In this document: positions 46,045-58,325 of the stretch, piece by piece
How the letters are laid out: the number at the start of each line of letters is the position of its first letter
How positions within the stretch are numbered: the first letter of the stretch is position 1
Notes under the pieces: generated by a model
Database searches by the model: none
Told to the model about the DNA's origin: nothing
The model's input: the letters and a program-made list of their open reading frames with translations, nothing else
DNA from: Entoloma clypeatum
Lineage: Eukaryota > Basidiomycota > Agaricomycetes > Agaricales > Entolomataceae
Direction: 5' to 3'
Assembly: GCA_963565915.1 (NCBI GenBank)
Contig: OY751494.1
Coordinates: 3,534,001-3,598,000 of the forward strand
DNA length: 64,000 nucleotides
Program-made: the position numbers and the translations under genes

Positions 46045-48988
46045 ATGAGCTTCTTCAGTCGGGGAAATCGCGATGCATCGCCAGCGCCGTCTCCCAACCC
46101 TTACACTCGGGTACCAGACGGGTATGCTTCTGCACCAAGATCTGCAGCTCGACCACCCCCGCTTCCTCAGTCAGCTCAATATCGAGCCCCACCGTCACCG
46201 TATAATGATCCTTCGAGCGCTTTATTCGAAAAAAGACCATCTGATCGAAAAGCGCCGCCTTCATATTCAGGTGGACTGTACGTCCACAGTGATATTTTCT
46301 AAACTAAATACTGATGAAATTCCTCTAGTTTCGAAGTACAGAACTGCCCACACCCAGACCTTGTGTTTACGAATTGCCTCATCGTGCATCCCTCTGACTT
46401 CCAGGCTGGGCAACATGTTCTCGTCGATAAACAATTTCTCATCACCGTTAGGTTATTCTTTTCATGACATGCCTTGCAATTTCATTTTGATATCCTTCAG
46501 ACACGACAATACCGGCAAACTTACACCAGGCGCGATTGGCCCATCTGGCCCTCTGCGCCAATGGATGGACCTTACCTTGGCTAATCCAGTCCCTGTCGAT
46601 GCCTTGCCCCCGCCACCTGATGTGACCGCTCCGTCCTATCTTCAGTCGATAGATCTAGAGATCGCCTTCTTCTCACGCAATCCGGACGTCACGGTGCAGT
46701 TTTCAGCTGATGACATGATGCAAAAGTTTGTCAAAGCTTTCAATGGAATCGTCATGTCCGTGCAACAGATCATAGTGTTTGAGTTCCGTGGCCAGAAACT
46801 GAAGGCTATAGTGAAGTCTGTTGCTCTTCTGGACTTGGCCAATGAACAGAGGAGGGGTGTTCAAAACCCTTCACAGTCCACGAAACATAGATTTTCGGGT
46901 ATAATAATGGACAAAACAGATGTCAACTTTGTAAAGGCTCCGGATAGCCCAATCAGGATCAAGACAAGCTCCAAGAAGTGATTCACTTCTCTTGACCTCG
47001 TTTGTGAAATCTTGACACCAACCATAATACAGGGCACCGCCAAATGCTATCCTTGCTCCCAACTTCAAGTTTCAAGATATGGGGATTGGAGGTCTCGACA
47101 CAGAATTCAATGACATCTTTCGTCGTGCATTCGCCTCACGTGTGTTTCCTCCTGGCCTTGTTGAGAAACTCGGGATTGAGCATGTCAAAGGTCTGAAATT
47201 CCATGCACACATACGCCCTGACTCAACAAATACTTAAGGCATCTTGTTACACGGACCACCGGGAACGGGGAAAACTCTCATTGCAAGGCAAATCGGGAAA
47301 ATGCTGAATGCAAGGGAGCCGAAAATTGTCAATGGCCCCGAAATACTTAGCAAATATGTCGGCGCATCAGAGGAAAATATCCGGAAACTGTTCGCAGATG
47401 CTGAAAGGGAGGTAAGAATATTATTCAATCTTACTATATGATTTACGCAATAACGCCCTTCCTCTGTAGTACAAGGAGAAAGGGGATGAGAGTGGACTCC
47501 ACATCATAATTTTTGATGAATTGGATGCTATATTCAAGCAGCGTGGATCAACAAACAATGGAACGGGTGTAGGGGACACAGTAGTTAATCAGTTGCTCTC
47601 GAAGGTTTGTGACGGTTTGCCCTGACAGGTGTTGACGCTCAGTCTCTTTTAGATGGATGGTGTCGATCAATTGAACAATATCCTGATCATCGGGATGACT
47701 AACCGGAAAGATATGATTGACGAGGCCCTTCTCCGTCCGGGACGTCTCGAGGTTCACATGGAAATCTCCCTCCCCGATGAAAAGGGTCGGTTCCAAATTC
47801 TTAATATACACACCTCCAAGATGCGGACAAATAAAGTAATGGATGATGACGTTGATTTGGAGGAACTGGCCGGTTCGACAAAGAACTTCTCCGGTGCTGA
47901 GATCAGCGGGCTCGTCAAGAGTGCAACCAGTTTCGCCTTCAATCGACATGTAAAAGTTGGTACGATGGCGGGCATCGCCGACGATGTGGAAGACCTGCGA
48001 GTCAACAGGGCCGACTTCATGCATGCACTAGAGGAAGTGCGCCCTGCCTTTGGAGTTGCAGAAGAGGAGCTTGAGCAGGTCATTCAAAACGGAATTATTC
48101 ATTTCCATTCCGCTGTCGATGTAATTTGATACTTTCGCTCTCGCAGATTGATCTATTCTCACGAGGCATCTTTTAGGATTCTTTGCGTGATGGTCGGCTC
48201 TATGTGGAGCAAGTCCGTACATCCATACGCACCCCACTTGTCAGCGTTCTTCTTTATGGACCTCCTGGCGCAGGTAAAACAGCATTGGGTGCCACCATTG
48301 CGCAAGCATCCCAGTTTCCCTTCATCAAGTTGATATCGCCTGACAATATGGTCGGACATTCTGAAAGCCAGAAAGTGGCGAGCATCACCAGGGTTTTTAC
48401 TGACAGCTACAAGAGTCCCTTGAGCGTAATCGTAGTGGACAACATTGAACGGTTAATAGGTGCATTACGTTCACATCCCTTGTTGTTCTTGATACTCAAT
48501 GGACCTGTCAGACTGGACAAGCATGGGTGCGCGGTTTTCGAATGCCGTCCTTCAGACGCTATTAGTATTATTGGCACGGCGGCCACCAAAGGTCAGCAAG
48601 TTCTTCTGGAACACTGTCCTGTCTGCTCCAACTTCTGAACAAGGGCCGACGTCTTCTCATCTTGGCGACTTCCTCGATGGACAAAGAACTATTGTCAGGC
48701 ATAGGGCTTTATGCGACCTTCGACTATAACGTCTACGTACCTCCCATATCGACCTTGAGTCCACTCAAGCATGTAATTCGTGAAGTGGAGCTCTTCCAGT
48801 CCAGCCAGGACCTCCGAAAGGCAATTCAAATGCTCGAAGAAGCTGGCATTGGAGGCGATGATGAACTAGATCCTGCATTCCAATTCGGCATCAAGAAATT
48901 ATTGAGTGTGATTGAGATGGCGAGGCAAGAACCAGAGAATGCCGCTGAGCGGCTGAGGGATGGACTTGTTGACCTACGATCGCGTTGA
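46045..48988 (+). CDS. SEC18: Vesicle-fusing ATPase SEC18/NSF
   Basis: Hexameric AAA+ ATPase that, with alpha-SNAP, takes apart SNARE complexes after membrane fusion. A disordered Pro/Ser-rich leader ([20 protein letters not shown]) precedes the N domain ([36 protein letters not shown]). The D1 ATPase has Walker [16 protein letters not shown], Walker [16 protein letters not shown] and the sensor/arginine region [20 protein letters not shown]. The D2 ATPase has Walker [20 protein letters not shown], Walker B-like [12 protein letters not shown] and the C-terminal helices [19 protein letters not shown]. It ends VDLRSR at 48988. About ten short GT-AG introns interrupt the gene. Both nucleotide sites look intact, so a working enzyme is expected. 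Confidence 0.95.
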
Positions 48989-49099
48989 TACCTCACTCGT
49001 TCGTGACGGAACCTGCTAGTACACTTAACTTATGTAATTGATCACCTCTTCCTCTGAACACCTGCACGACCTATCCACGCCTCGCCAAAGGACATCAAC

Positions 49100-50017
49100 A
49101 TGCCGTTGGAAGAAATGAACGAAGAGCCAAAACATCTCCCACCTATCCCGCGCTCAGCGTCACAACCGAAACCGAAGGGCATATTGAAGAACGCCCCTCC
49201 ACTTCCCGGCGCCGTCGCCCAGTGAGCTCCTGCTTTCTCCACCATATTATAATGATCCCGCCAACCAATATTGCAACCTAGCAGTCTACAATGGGATGAA
49301 GAAAACCTTGCTTTGACCGAGATTCAGAAGGACAGCCTAATGAAGATCACTGAGCCCAAGACGCCGTTCGTTAGATACAACCCAGAGACTGATGAAGTCG
49401 AAGGTGGTTTGTAATCAGCTCTCTTCATTACTGCTCTGCGTTGATCACCTTCATCCGACAGATATCCCTAATCTCATCCTCGATGGCCGCTACAGTCCAT
49501 CACATGACCGACAAACGGTGTCACCCGTCTCGTCTACCGGTGCCGATACATCAGGCCCATCCTCTCGTCGGACTTCCATATCGAGTTTGAGATCAGTTTC
49601 GGGACGATCAGGTAGCGCAAATTCAAGCAGGAGCACCAGCTTCAACTTGCCGAATGAAGCTCGAAAGGAAATCAGGGCCGACTCGCGCAGCCCTGGGGAG
49701 GAAGTCGAGTTTGAGGAGGAAATGGACGAGGAGAGTAAGTGGTGCTTGTCTTCACTCTCTTTGAGGATAAGTCCTCAATAATCCGTCAAAGCTGCTGCAA
49801 AACATGCTGCTTTTGTTCGCGCCCGCGGTCGGCATTATTCAAACGAGGCTGAAGCGATGAAGGTTTGTTTTTTTACTAGATGCTTTTGCTATGTCATGGC
49901 AAACCTGTTATACAGCGTGCCGTTGTATTGGTGGACGACGACGACGACGATGACGAAGCGCATGAAGAGCCACCTTCCATCCCCCGACCCAACGGGATCA
50001 ACCATGAAGGTGCTTGA
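49100..50017 (+). CDS. GLC8: Protein phosphatase inhibitor 2 (IPP-2/Glc8 family)
   Basis: Intrinsically disordered regulator of type 1 protein phosphatase. The start exon [20 protein letters not shown] contains KPKGILKN, the KGILK element that docks on PP1. After an intron comes [20 protein letters not shown], the conserved W-D-E-x-N block, then [11 protein letters not shown] with the Thr-Pro site phosphorylated by GSK3 in animals. The middle is Ser-rich. A later helix, [20 protein letters not shown], matches the third PP1-contact region (the RxxHYxE element). The tail has a run of aspartates and stops at 50017. Five exons are needed, with introns of about 55-75 bases. Confidence 0.9.
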
Positions 50018-50159
50018 AGCCAACATTACTATAGACTACTCATGTATGCATTGCCATCGCCCAAAAGAACTCTCTTCGCCGTACTTTAGATAAGATCTTG
50101 TCAGCTTCATCTAATCGTGATCAGTGTCTTTTTTTTCACAATCAAACCTCGATCAAACC

Positions 50160-51706
50160 ATGGCTTCAGATGGGAAGGGAATCCTGCTAAAAGCCGATGG
50201 TATAGCAGCGACGTTTCGCGATGAAGTTCAGACGTCACTCGCAAAATATGCCAGACCTCTGAAGCTAGTTGGCATACTGGCCACCAGCTCTGCACCAAGC
50301 AAAAATTATGCCGAGTTCACGAAAAAGCAGTGCGAAGAACTTGGGTTTGAGTTTGTCCTGAAAACTACAGGTGCGGCCGCTTCGAGTGACTTGGGACCAG
50401 GCGAAGGTGTCGAGGAGGCAATAATGGAAGCCAACGAGGATGACAGCGTGCACGGCATTATGGTAAGCTTTATATCCATGATGTCCTCCATGATGATGAT
50501 GGAGTGAACACATAAAAGGTCTATTTCCCGATATTCGGTGCACAACAGGTTTGAGAATGTCACAAAGGAGTTGCTCGTTTTTGGTTCTGATATCGCTTCA
50601 TGTCAGGATCATTATCTCCAACAAGTGAATCTCCGGTAAATCATGGTTTCCTCCTACTTATGCATGACTAGATCGTCTCTCCTTTCAAAGACGTCGAAGG
50701 GCTACACTTCAAGTTTCATTATAATCTATATCATAAGTGAGAAATCTTCTGTACCTTCGAAAACGACAGAATTCGATGAAGTGATCCGCATAGCATCCGT
50801 TTCATCCAGCCCAGCTCTCTCCTTTCATCTGTCTCTCCACTGCCGCCCGTGACATCCGTAGATACCGACGAGCCCCCTATCGGGACAGTCAAGTCCATCA
50901 TTCCATGCACTCCACTTGCCATCGTGAAATGCCTGGAATATGTTCGGGTGTATAATACCATTCTACCATATGGCGACCGTGCGTATGGAAAAACGATTAC
51001 TGTGATCAATCGGTTCGTGGATATCTTTGTATTTGTCCCGTCTTGCACATCTTATATCTGTTTCTCCGCTTGGCAGTTCTGAAGTCGTCGGCCGCCCTTT
51101 GGCTGCTCTTCTTTCAAATGACGGTGCTCGTGTGTTCTCAGTGGATATTGACTCCATCCAGGTATCTTTTGGTGTGTATGGGACCTGCCTTGTTTTGATG
51201 CCCGTCTAGGAATATACCAAACGCCCTCACCCGGATCCCGATCCAACTGAATCTGAAGCAACACGTCGGTTCCACCCCCGTCACGTCGTTCGCGCGACTA
51301 CCTTGACATTGCAAGAGTGCCTGGCCTTGTCGGATGTGGTTGTAACGGCTGTACCGAGTGCGACGTACAAAGTGAAGAGCGAGTGGCTCAAGGATGGGTG
51401 CATATGTTTGAATGTTTCTGCTGACAAGAATTTTGAGAACGGCGTCCGGGAAAAGGTAACATTTGAGTATATTTGCATCTTTTCATTTGCACTGAAATGC
51501 TGTGGATGAAGGCATCGATATATATCCCTGCTGTTGGGAAGGTCACGATCCTGATGTTGTTGCGCAATCTGTGCGTATACACTTTGTTTCGTCTTCACGC
51601 CTGACCAAGGACAAATTTCTAGTTTACGCCTTCAACAATACAGAGAGAGGTCTGCAGTAGGGCCCTCGAACTAGATGTAAAGATTATATTAGACATAGAC
51701 GCATAA
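50160..51706 (+). CDS. MTD1: Methylenetetrahydrofolate dehydrogenase (NAD+)
   Basis: Cytosolic monofunctional enzyme of one-carbon metabolism, oxidising 5,10-methylene-THF to methenyl-THF with NAD+. The start MASDGKGILLKADGIAATFR is followed by GILATSSAPSKNYAEFTKKQ and VHGIMVYFPIFGAQQ, which are split by introns. Next come DHYLQQ, VSPFKDVEGLHFKFHYNL and the conserved TVKSIIPCTPLAIVKCLEY. The nucleotide-binding fold has YGKTITVINRSEVVGRPLAA and LLSNDGARVFSVDIDSIQ. The C-terminal portion includes ECLALSDVVVTAVPSATYKV and KIILDIDA before the stop at 51706. The order and phrases match yeast Mtd1 rather than the bi- or trifunctional C1-THF enzymes. It lies 142 bases after the inhibitor-2 gene. Confidence 0.93.
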
Positions 51707-51850
51707 GAATGCGCGGTGGGTAAGTCTCGGACGTTTCTCTAGATACTTGTGGTACAATGCATTAGATGAGACCAAGTTTCATCATCCTAGGAAAGCTGGA
51801 TACGCTCCAAAAACAGATCCAGGTGAATGCACAGAAGCTTGATTAGAGGG

Positions 51851-52774
51851 TCACCGGAAGTGGGCTTCCGTGATATCAACTGACTCGAGTTCAGAAGAGG
51901 GTGTTTGTGTTCGGGAAGGAGGGAAACTGGGTGTCAGGGGCGTGGCCATTCCTGACGGGGCGTCAGACATAAAACGGACTCTTTGACGATGCAGCTGATA
52001 AAGTTGCGATTGGTCAGGATGGGCTTTTGTGACGGCGAAAACAAAATTACCTGCGGAAGTTTGGGTATGAGAACGAGGACCAAAGCTGATATGTTTATTG
52101 CGAATAGCCATGGGTTATAGTTTGTGTAGTGGGTTGATGCAAGAAACCTGGCCGTGTTGAGGAAAAGGGAACAAGGAAGGCAGGTGGTAGGGACCTACAA
52201 GAATACTGGTACACAGAACAACCATTTTTTCGACGGGGTGTATTGCGCTCCTTCGTCAATTTGCTCCCACAAAGTCAATTCATCATAGGCCCCTCCGTGT
52301 AGATCATTGTGAAATGGTATACCAGTGACCCAGTGGAACATGAGGTATGATAGCTGAGGTGATGTTGATTATAACCTTGGGAGGAGAATGTTTACCGCGA
52401 CGTACTGCAAGATATAGAAGGTTGACCAGGGTCCAACTGATTTGTTGGGTCATTCCGGGGATGGTGTCGACGATAACCTTGCCGAAGGTGATTAGAACGA
52501 CGTGGATGAGCCAAGCGCCTATGGAAACGACAAGATGAGCGCAGTGGTTTCGGAAGCCAGGACATGAGCAACCTTTGGCATTGACCCAATCCGCATTGAT
52601 ATTGGCGTAGGCACTTCTATCTAACACCTCCTCCAATGAGCCGTGGCCAACCTCCTCAACCTTGACGATGCTCGAGCTACGGGGTCTTCCTCGCAGGGAA
52701 ACCGCGCCTGGCGATGCCGCAGAGGCAGCGGTGATGTCTATGGCGGGCAATTTGATGGTCGTTGGGCGGTTCAT
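51851..52774 (-). CDS. ORM1: ORMDL family protein (serine palmitoyltransferase regulator)
   Basis: ER membrane protein that holds serine palmitoyltransferase in check and so tunes sphingolipid synthesis. The start MNRPTTIKLPAIDITAASAA begins a Ser-rich N-terminal tail containing RGRPRSSSIVKVEEVG, the kind of site phosphorylated in yeast Orm1/2. The membrane domain reads NINADWVNAKGAWLIHVVLI then IVDTIPGMTQQISWTLVNLL, the family hallmark. Another exon should encode the SYLMFHWVTGIPFHND block (about 52300-52340). STHYTNYNPWLFAINISALV and QLHRQRVRFMSDAPSG follow, with a Ser/Pro tail ending at 51851. About five exons. The start is 111 bases from the divergent Virilizer gene. Confidence 0.94.
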
Positions 52775-52885
52775 GGCAAAATATGTGCTGGAGGTGATGG
52801 TGGACTGCGCCCTCCTTCTCACTGTGTAATTTTCGGACATTGCCGACCACTCAAGCCAACGTACTCTCGGCGATCCCACGACGCC
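52775..52885. promoter_or_regulatory. Compact bidirectional promoter, ORM1/Virilizer
   Basis: The 111 bases lie between two divergent start codons. No certain TATA element is seen. The spacing suggests both genes are transcribed from one nucleosome-free region. Confidence 0.45.
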
Positions 52886-55800
52886 ATGAACCTCCTCTAC
52901 TGGTCCTCCCTCTCTCCAGAGGGCGACGACGGTCTCGCCGCCATCCGTTTCGTCGTCCCCATCCAGATATCCTCCATCTGCGTCTTTCCTAACGGCGCAC
53001 AGCCCTTCGCAAATGCCCCCCATGTCGTCGCGTACGTTCATCCCGCGTCTCATTCCCGATCAGCCTAATACGCCCCGCACTTCAAAGTCGCACGGAGCCA
53101 GAGTCATTCTTCCTCGAAGTTTTTCTGAACGCACACACCCTTGTCGCCGATGCGAAAGAGAAACCACGCATAAATGCCCTTGTTCCGACACTCATTGCTT
53201 ACCCGGGCGGACACCTGAGCTTCCCGGTCAACATGGGGTCCGAGGTGCGCTTGTTATCTGAGCACTCAGTTGTTACTAAATGTTATATAGTATGCCACGC
53301 GTTTAATGATAGTGAAGGGCAAATTCTCGGTGCTTTCCATGGCAATATACGGAGAAGTCGTCACAGACACTCCTTTCCCGACTCAGAGTTATCAGCCACA
53401 GCCCTCAGAACCAATCTCTCTGTCTCGAGCCATCAACCCTGCAAACTCGAATGATCCAACCTTTCTCGCCAAACAACTCCTTGCTCTGATTCCCGATGCG
53501 CCTCCTCTCTCGCTCGTCGTGCGGCTCATGTTCTGCCTGAAACCTTCCCATGACGACTGGAATTTGCCTGAATTCCCTTACCTCCATGTCGATTTGGATA
53601 AGCAGATGGAGGAAGAACTTGACTTCGAATCTATCATACAGGCAGTCTCCCGGCCGGTGCGAGACGATACTCCCAACGAGACCCTTTCGAATTTTGGGGT
53701 CAGAGTGGCCAAGTGTCCCAAGGTCGGTGGCCGTTTTTTTTTTCGTTCCTTCTTTCGATGAACATCGCCGAATCAGAGCAGCGATTATGCTTACCACATC
53801 GCCAACCTCCTCAGTATCTCGGCATCCCAACTCCCTGGGTTGGCTCGTGCGCTTTTGGTTCGTCAAGTATCTGTTCTTTCGCATCGTCTTGATTTTCTTT
53901 TTTTAGTGTCATTTAGATTTGTGCTCCATCTTCAATGTGCAAAATCTGGATGAGGGTACTCTGCTATGTCTCCTGGATGCAGTAGCGAACGTCGATATAG
54001 CCCGTCATCTCAACAACGAGGACTTTTTTAAGGTCCTCCATGAGTTGCGAACTAGTTTCAAAACAGGCAAACCGACCCGGCTGGCTGCACAACGTCTATC
54101 GTACAGGATCCAACATTGGTCGTATTTCGAGGATGCTTTGTCGAACGCACAGGGGGATTTCAACCAATGTGTTGATATGTTGAAGGAGGTGACTTCCGAG
54201 GAACAGGCAATGGGTACCTGGCTCGAATCAATGATTACCCATGAGGACATAGTCATCAAACTTGGTGAAAATCCGGTGCTTCCGACACAATCACTTCCGC
54301 CACTACGCTTGCACACTACAATGAACATTGCGTCACATCATGATTTCATCACTTCCGTCAGAGCATTCGTTGGTGTCGCAAGTGTTCTCGCGGTGTGGGC
54401 ATACACAGATGAACGTGGGAATGATATTTGCAGAGAGCGCACACTTGCTGTCTTGCATCTCTGGCAAGGAGTGGATGGTTATCGAGAAGTGCGCACATCA
54501 ATTTATTGTGGCCGTCATTGTGACATCCCCTGATAGATTGTCAACTATATGCTTCTTTTGCGCCAACTAACTCGACGTCTCAAATGGATCATCACTGACA
54601 ATGAGCTGCCTAAAAAATCCGGCATACTTGCGGAAAAAGTCCTGACTAATCTTGCTAAAGAGCCTCATGCAGTTTTGCAACATGAAGTTATCGATGCAAT
54701 CCTGTCATTACGGTTGCCGCTGTCCTTCATCACAGAAGACGAGCTGCGAGCGTTGCAGAAAGTGGCCTATGTGTCCGAAGATGGTCTACCGGCAGCAGTG
54801 GACGAACTGCTCTTCTCTAGCGATCATCCTCTTTCTCACCGAAGGTTGCGTGTCTTACGAGTCGCTTTGACTATTCTCGAGCGTGAAATGGGTACTACTG
54901 AAGGCGAGTGGCGCACTTTCCAGACATTCAGAGACTGGGAGGGACAATCCCCTGGTATTGTCAGTTGCTTAGGCGATCTTCTTACCGGCGTCAGCGCTGA
55001 CTTGAACGGGTACTTCGCGGTCTCCTCTTCGGGGATAAATGAAGCTCTTATCGAGCAGCTTTTCCGCGCAGCTGATGATGTATTTCGGCTTCTTAATCAA
55101 ATAACACTAGCATTACCGCTCAATAGCCGTTCAATGCGTCAATTGACCATCGCCGTTGCCGACATTTTTGCATGCACGGACCTGGCAGAAATGATGTTTC
55201 CTCAAACCAGTACTGCACGTATGTCTGCCCAGGGAACCGGACAAACCTGTCTTGACCTCATACGGGCTCTCACAACTTCGCGAATATCTGCTGAGCCCGA
55301 AAGGTTAGGCGCCGAAATCGTTTTTCGGACATTGCTACAACATGCGGCAGATAGTAATGGTCGAGATCCAACGTACCACTCACTTCGGGTCTTCACGATG
55401 GTTGACTATATCCTCCCTGAAGTCGATCACATACATCCTGAGGGGGACTCATACCATTGGGTCACGTCTGTCCTTCCGAATGCACTGGAGGAGATCAAAT
55501 CCACGTTTCAACATCTTGATCCAGACAATAAAGCCCACTTCCTCAAACGCCTCGTTAGTCTGGACGAGGGGGTTATTGAAATAGGAAAATGGATTTTAAT
55601 CGAAGAGCTCAAAGCTCTCCATGCTGCGTTGGAATCTCTGACAAGTCCTTTACATCGAGCAGAGTATCGGCTGATCCTCCAGTATCAAGTCTCATTGTCC
55701 ATCCAATTCATCCAGGATCTGGGAGAGCCTTCATCGACCTTATCATTGTGGTTCACCCACGCAATTTCTACCACTCCTGACTTGTCATCGGCCGTTTCGA

Positions 55801-56782
55801 CTTCTCTAATGGCTCTGATCGATGGGCATCATACGTCTCGCCGCCTTCAACGGCTGATATCCATCCTTGCCCGATCCGCCAAGTCCTTTGATGCAGATTT
55901 ACAATTCGCCATCCTCCTCGCTGGTCTTCGTGCGTCACAGAATGAAGATTCTACGTCAGAGCTACTAGGCGATCTCATTGAAATTCTTCAAGACATTCCT
56001 CTAACATCATTGGATGCGGGGCCTCTCCGACTTGAATTTGGTAAGACCTTGTTGTCATATGCTCATCGGCAGCTTGACATGGCAACTTCTGAGAGTATCC
56101 TTTCCGCTCTTGACTGGCTCTCCCATCAAGATACTGCGAAATTCGCGGCTCTCTCTGTCATCACGGCAGAATCTTTTTCGACACTTTGTACATCCCTCCT
56201 CTCCTCGCTCCCGGAGTCGAAACATGAGATACTCTCGTCTCTACGTTCAAAGCTCACAATTGATGAAGGCTTAGAGGAAGATGTCCCGCTTCCAGAGGTC
56301 ATCTTGCCCGAATCACTCACACTGCCGCTGCGAGCGATCAATGACTTTTTCCAGCACACCATATCAACCGCCTCGACCCCTCCCCATGGCACGAAGACCC
56401 CGGATATTCTTGGAGTGATTATCTCTCCTCCGACTGCCATCCTACGAGCTCATGGAATCATGTCAACCACCGGACTCACAAAGACATACTCAAATAACGA
56501 CTTCAGACAGCTACGTCAAGTTCCCTCTGCAAGGCAGAATACAAGTCGGCTCCCTAGTATGCATGGTATGTTGTTCACGCGCATTCTACGAATGACACCT
56601 CATTTTCATTAGTGGACGTGGGTATCAACGGCCGTTTGCCCCTTTGATTTCTGCTAACGAAATTTCTCCTCTACGTCCATTTCTTCCTTCGACTTTCCTC
56701 CAACGAACATCTTCCAATTCCGTAGGATTTTCAGGGGTCGACAGCCGATTTGGACACCCTTGCCATGTTCAAAGAAGCATGA
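52886..56782 (+). CDS. Virilizer-family protein (m6A writer complex subunit)
   Basis: The N-terminal Virilizer domain is recognisable: MNLLYWSSLSPEGDDGLAAI then FVVPIQISSICVFPNGAQPF. After an intron come FFLEVFLNAHTLVADAKEK-like sequence, LIAYPGGHLSFPVNMGSE and ATRLMIVKGKFSVLSMAIYG. In animals and plants Virilizer scaffolds the METTL3-type N6-adenosine methyltransferase complex. The rest is a long helical repeat protein. A single exon of about 2 kb (54549-56570) has no stop and many amphipathic helices (EVIDAILSLRLPLSFITEDE, RRLQRLISILARSAKSFDAD). The last exon most likely gives DFQGSTADLDTLAMFKEA and stops at 56782. Joins near 53740-53920 and 56570-56730 are approximate. The family call rests on the N-terminal domain. 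Confidence 0.83.
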
Positions 56783-57963
56783 TTACCCTGTGATATAAAG
56801 TCGCGGACAAACAAAGTCGGAAAACGGGGTCTGGGATGGCTCGATATGTCTTCAAATCAATGACAGATCCATTCTGCTTCTTTTTTGCCTTCACATGAAA
56901 TAATATTCATCCAGTTTTGATTGTCATATTTTTGTAGAAGACATTACCACAATGGGAATTTTTCCTCCAAATGTGGTGTCAAAAACAAATAAAATTGACT
57001 TCCAAACATATTCTCCATATTATCGTTTAGAGCTTGTTTGGGAATGCTGGGATGAAAACCACTGTAATTCACACTCCCCCATGGATTCCACACTGGACTT
57101 TGAATTCCACATGGAATTGGATGAAATATATTTTCTATGATATATCTTATGGATTGTTGGAGGGACAGCTGAGACAGTGGGCAGGGGGACAAACAAATGA
57201 ACAGACAGAGATATAGCACTACAATGATGAGTACAGGACAGAAAGTACAGTACGAGGCATGGGAATGAATGTCCCGATATGGAACAGACTCCCCCGTCCT
57301 GGCGCGAGGACTTATCAGCTCGACGGAGCTTTGCGCCGCTTGTTCTTCATGCGTACGTAGATCCTCGGATCGATGTAGTTGACTCTATGTCAAGCGGACT
57401 GTACCCCTAGTATACCGCTATACAAATTGTTGACCAAAAAAAAAAAAAAAAAAAAGACTACTGAGGTGACAAGAGACCATAGGTCCAACACACCCCCATC
57501 AGCGAGGAGGTCTACAGAGGGACAGAGAAGAAAGAAAACGAGCACCCCCATAAATAGAGATGTCAGGAAATATGTAAGAAGCCAAAGAATTGATACAGTA
57601 AGAGGAATAATATTAGAGGGAAGGGTGAATTATGAAGTATAAAAATAACAAAGAATGGAGGTAGTAGGTGACATAAAGAAACATATGTGAGTGGTGGTAA
57701 AAGTGCTTGAGATGGTGTCAAAGATCATGATTGTGAGGATTGAGGTGGTAATCACAGAGGTGTTGAACGAATTCCACTCCTATAGATATTTCATCTATAG
57801 TGTCATGTGCCCAATCCCATGACGTACAAATAATGTACAAATAAGTAGACTAGTATATAAGACTGTCCTTATTCTCTGTGCAATATAACATTCTTACCAA
57901 GTAACCCCCACCTTGCAAACACCTCCCAAGGTTAGTAGTAAGGTTGTCTCTCTATTGTAGATA
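56783..57963. other. Transition from genes to transposon-rich DNA
   Basis: After the Virilizer stop the sequence becomes AT-rich and loses coding character. It contains a run of about 20 A at 57437-57456 and many direct GAGG/AGAG words up to 57700. From about 57800 to 57960 there is LTR-like sequence with GTATATAAGACTGTCC. The Tc1/mariner element interrupts this sequence at 57963. Confidence 0.5.
57312..57384 (-). pseudogene. Possible orphan 3' exon
   Basis: On the minus strand an AG acceptor-like site is followed by an open frame reading VNYIDPRIYVRMKNKRRKAP and then SS and a stop. The basic, compact C-terminus looks like the last exon of a real gene. No upstream exon follows: within 60 bases there is only an oligo-T tract (the A run at 57437-57456 seen from this strand) and then repeat DNA. 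It may be the stub of a gene cut off by transposon insertion or a chance frame. Family not recognised. Confidence 0.3.
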
Positions 57964-58178
57964 CAGTGCCTCACAAAACTGATTTAATGTTTGTTGCTTT
58001 TTGAATACCTTCAAGATAACTCTGCAAAGAATACCAATTGAATTAAACCTTTGGTATATAATTGAAAGCCCTACTTCAGGGCTTTCAGAATATAAAGGAA
58101 TCATATGATTTAGATCAGAATCCATGGAGATATGATTAAATTAAATCAGCAACTCATTGAATCAGTTTTGTGAGTACC
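57964..58178 (+). repeat. Left terminal inverted repeat of the Tc1/mariner element
   Basis: About 215 bases. The outer site CTCACAAAACTGATTTAATG (57970-57989) and an inner site CATTGAATCAGTTTTGTGAG (58155-58174) are inverted copies of each other with one mismatch. The repeat pairs with the right end, reading inward. Confidence 0.85.
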
Positions 58179-58325
58179 TATGGCAATTATCAGAATCAAA
58201 TGCTTCACTGGTTGTATGGTAACCAGTTGTCATGACTTACTGATGGAACTTGAATAGAACCCTGATGGGTTGTCAAGGAAAGTTGTATAAGAAGAATCCA
58301 ACCTCAACAGCCTCCATAATTAATC

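Noticed and set aside
52304..53053. Extended 249-codon ORMDL reading frame with an upstream Met
   Set aside because: The extra N-terminal 90 or so codons overlap the Virilizer start exon and are not ORMDL-like; the Met at 52774 fits the family.
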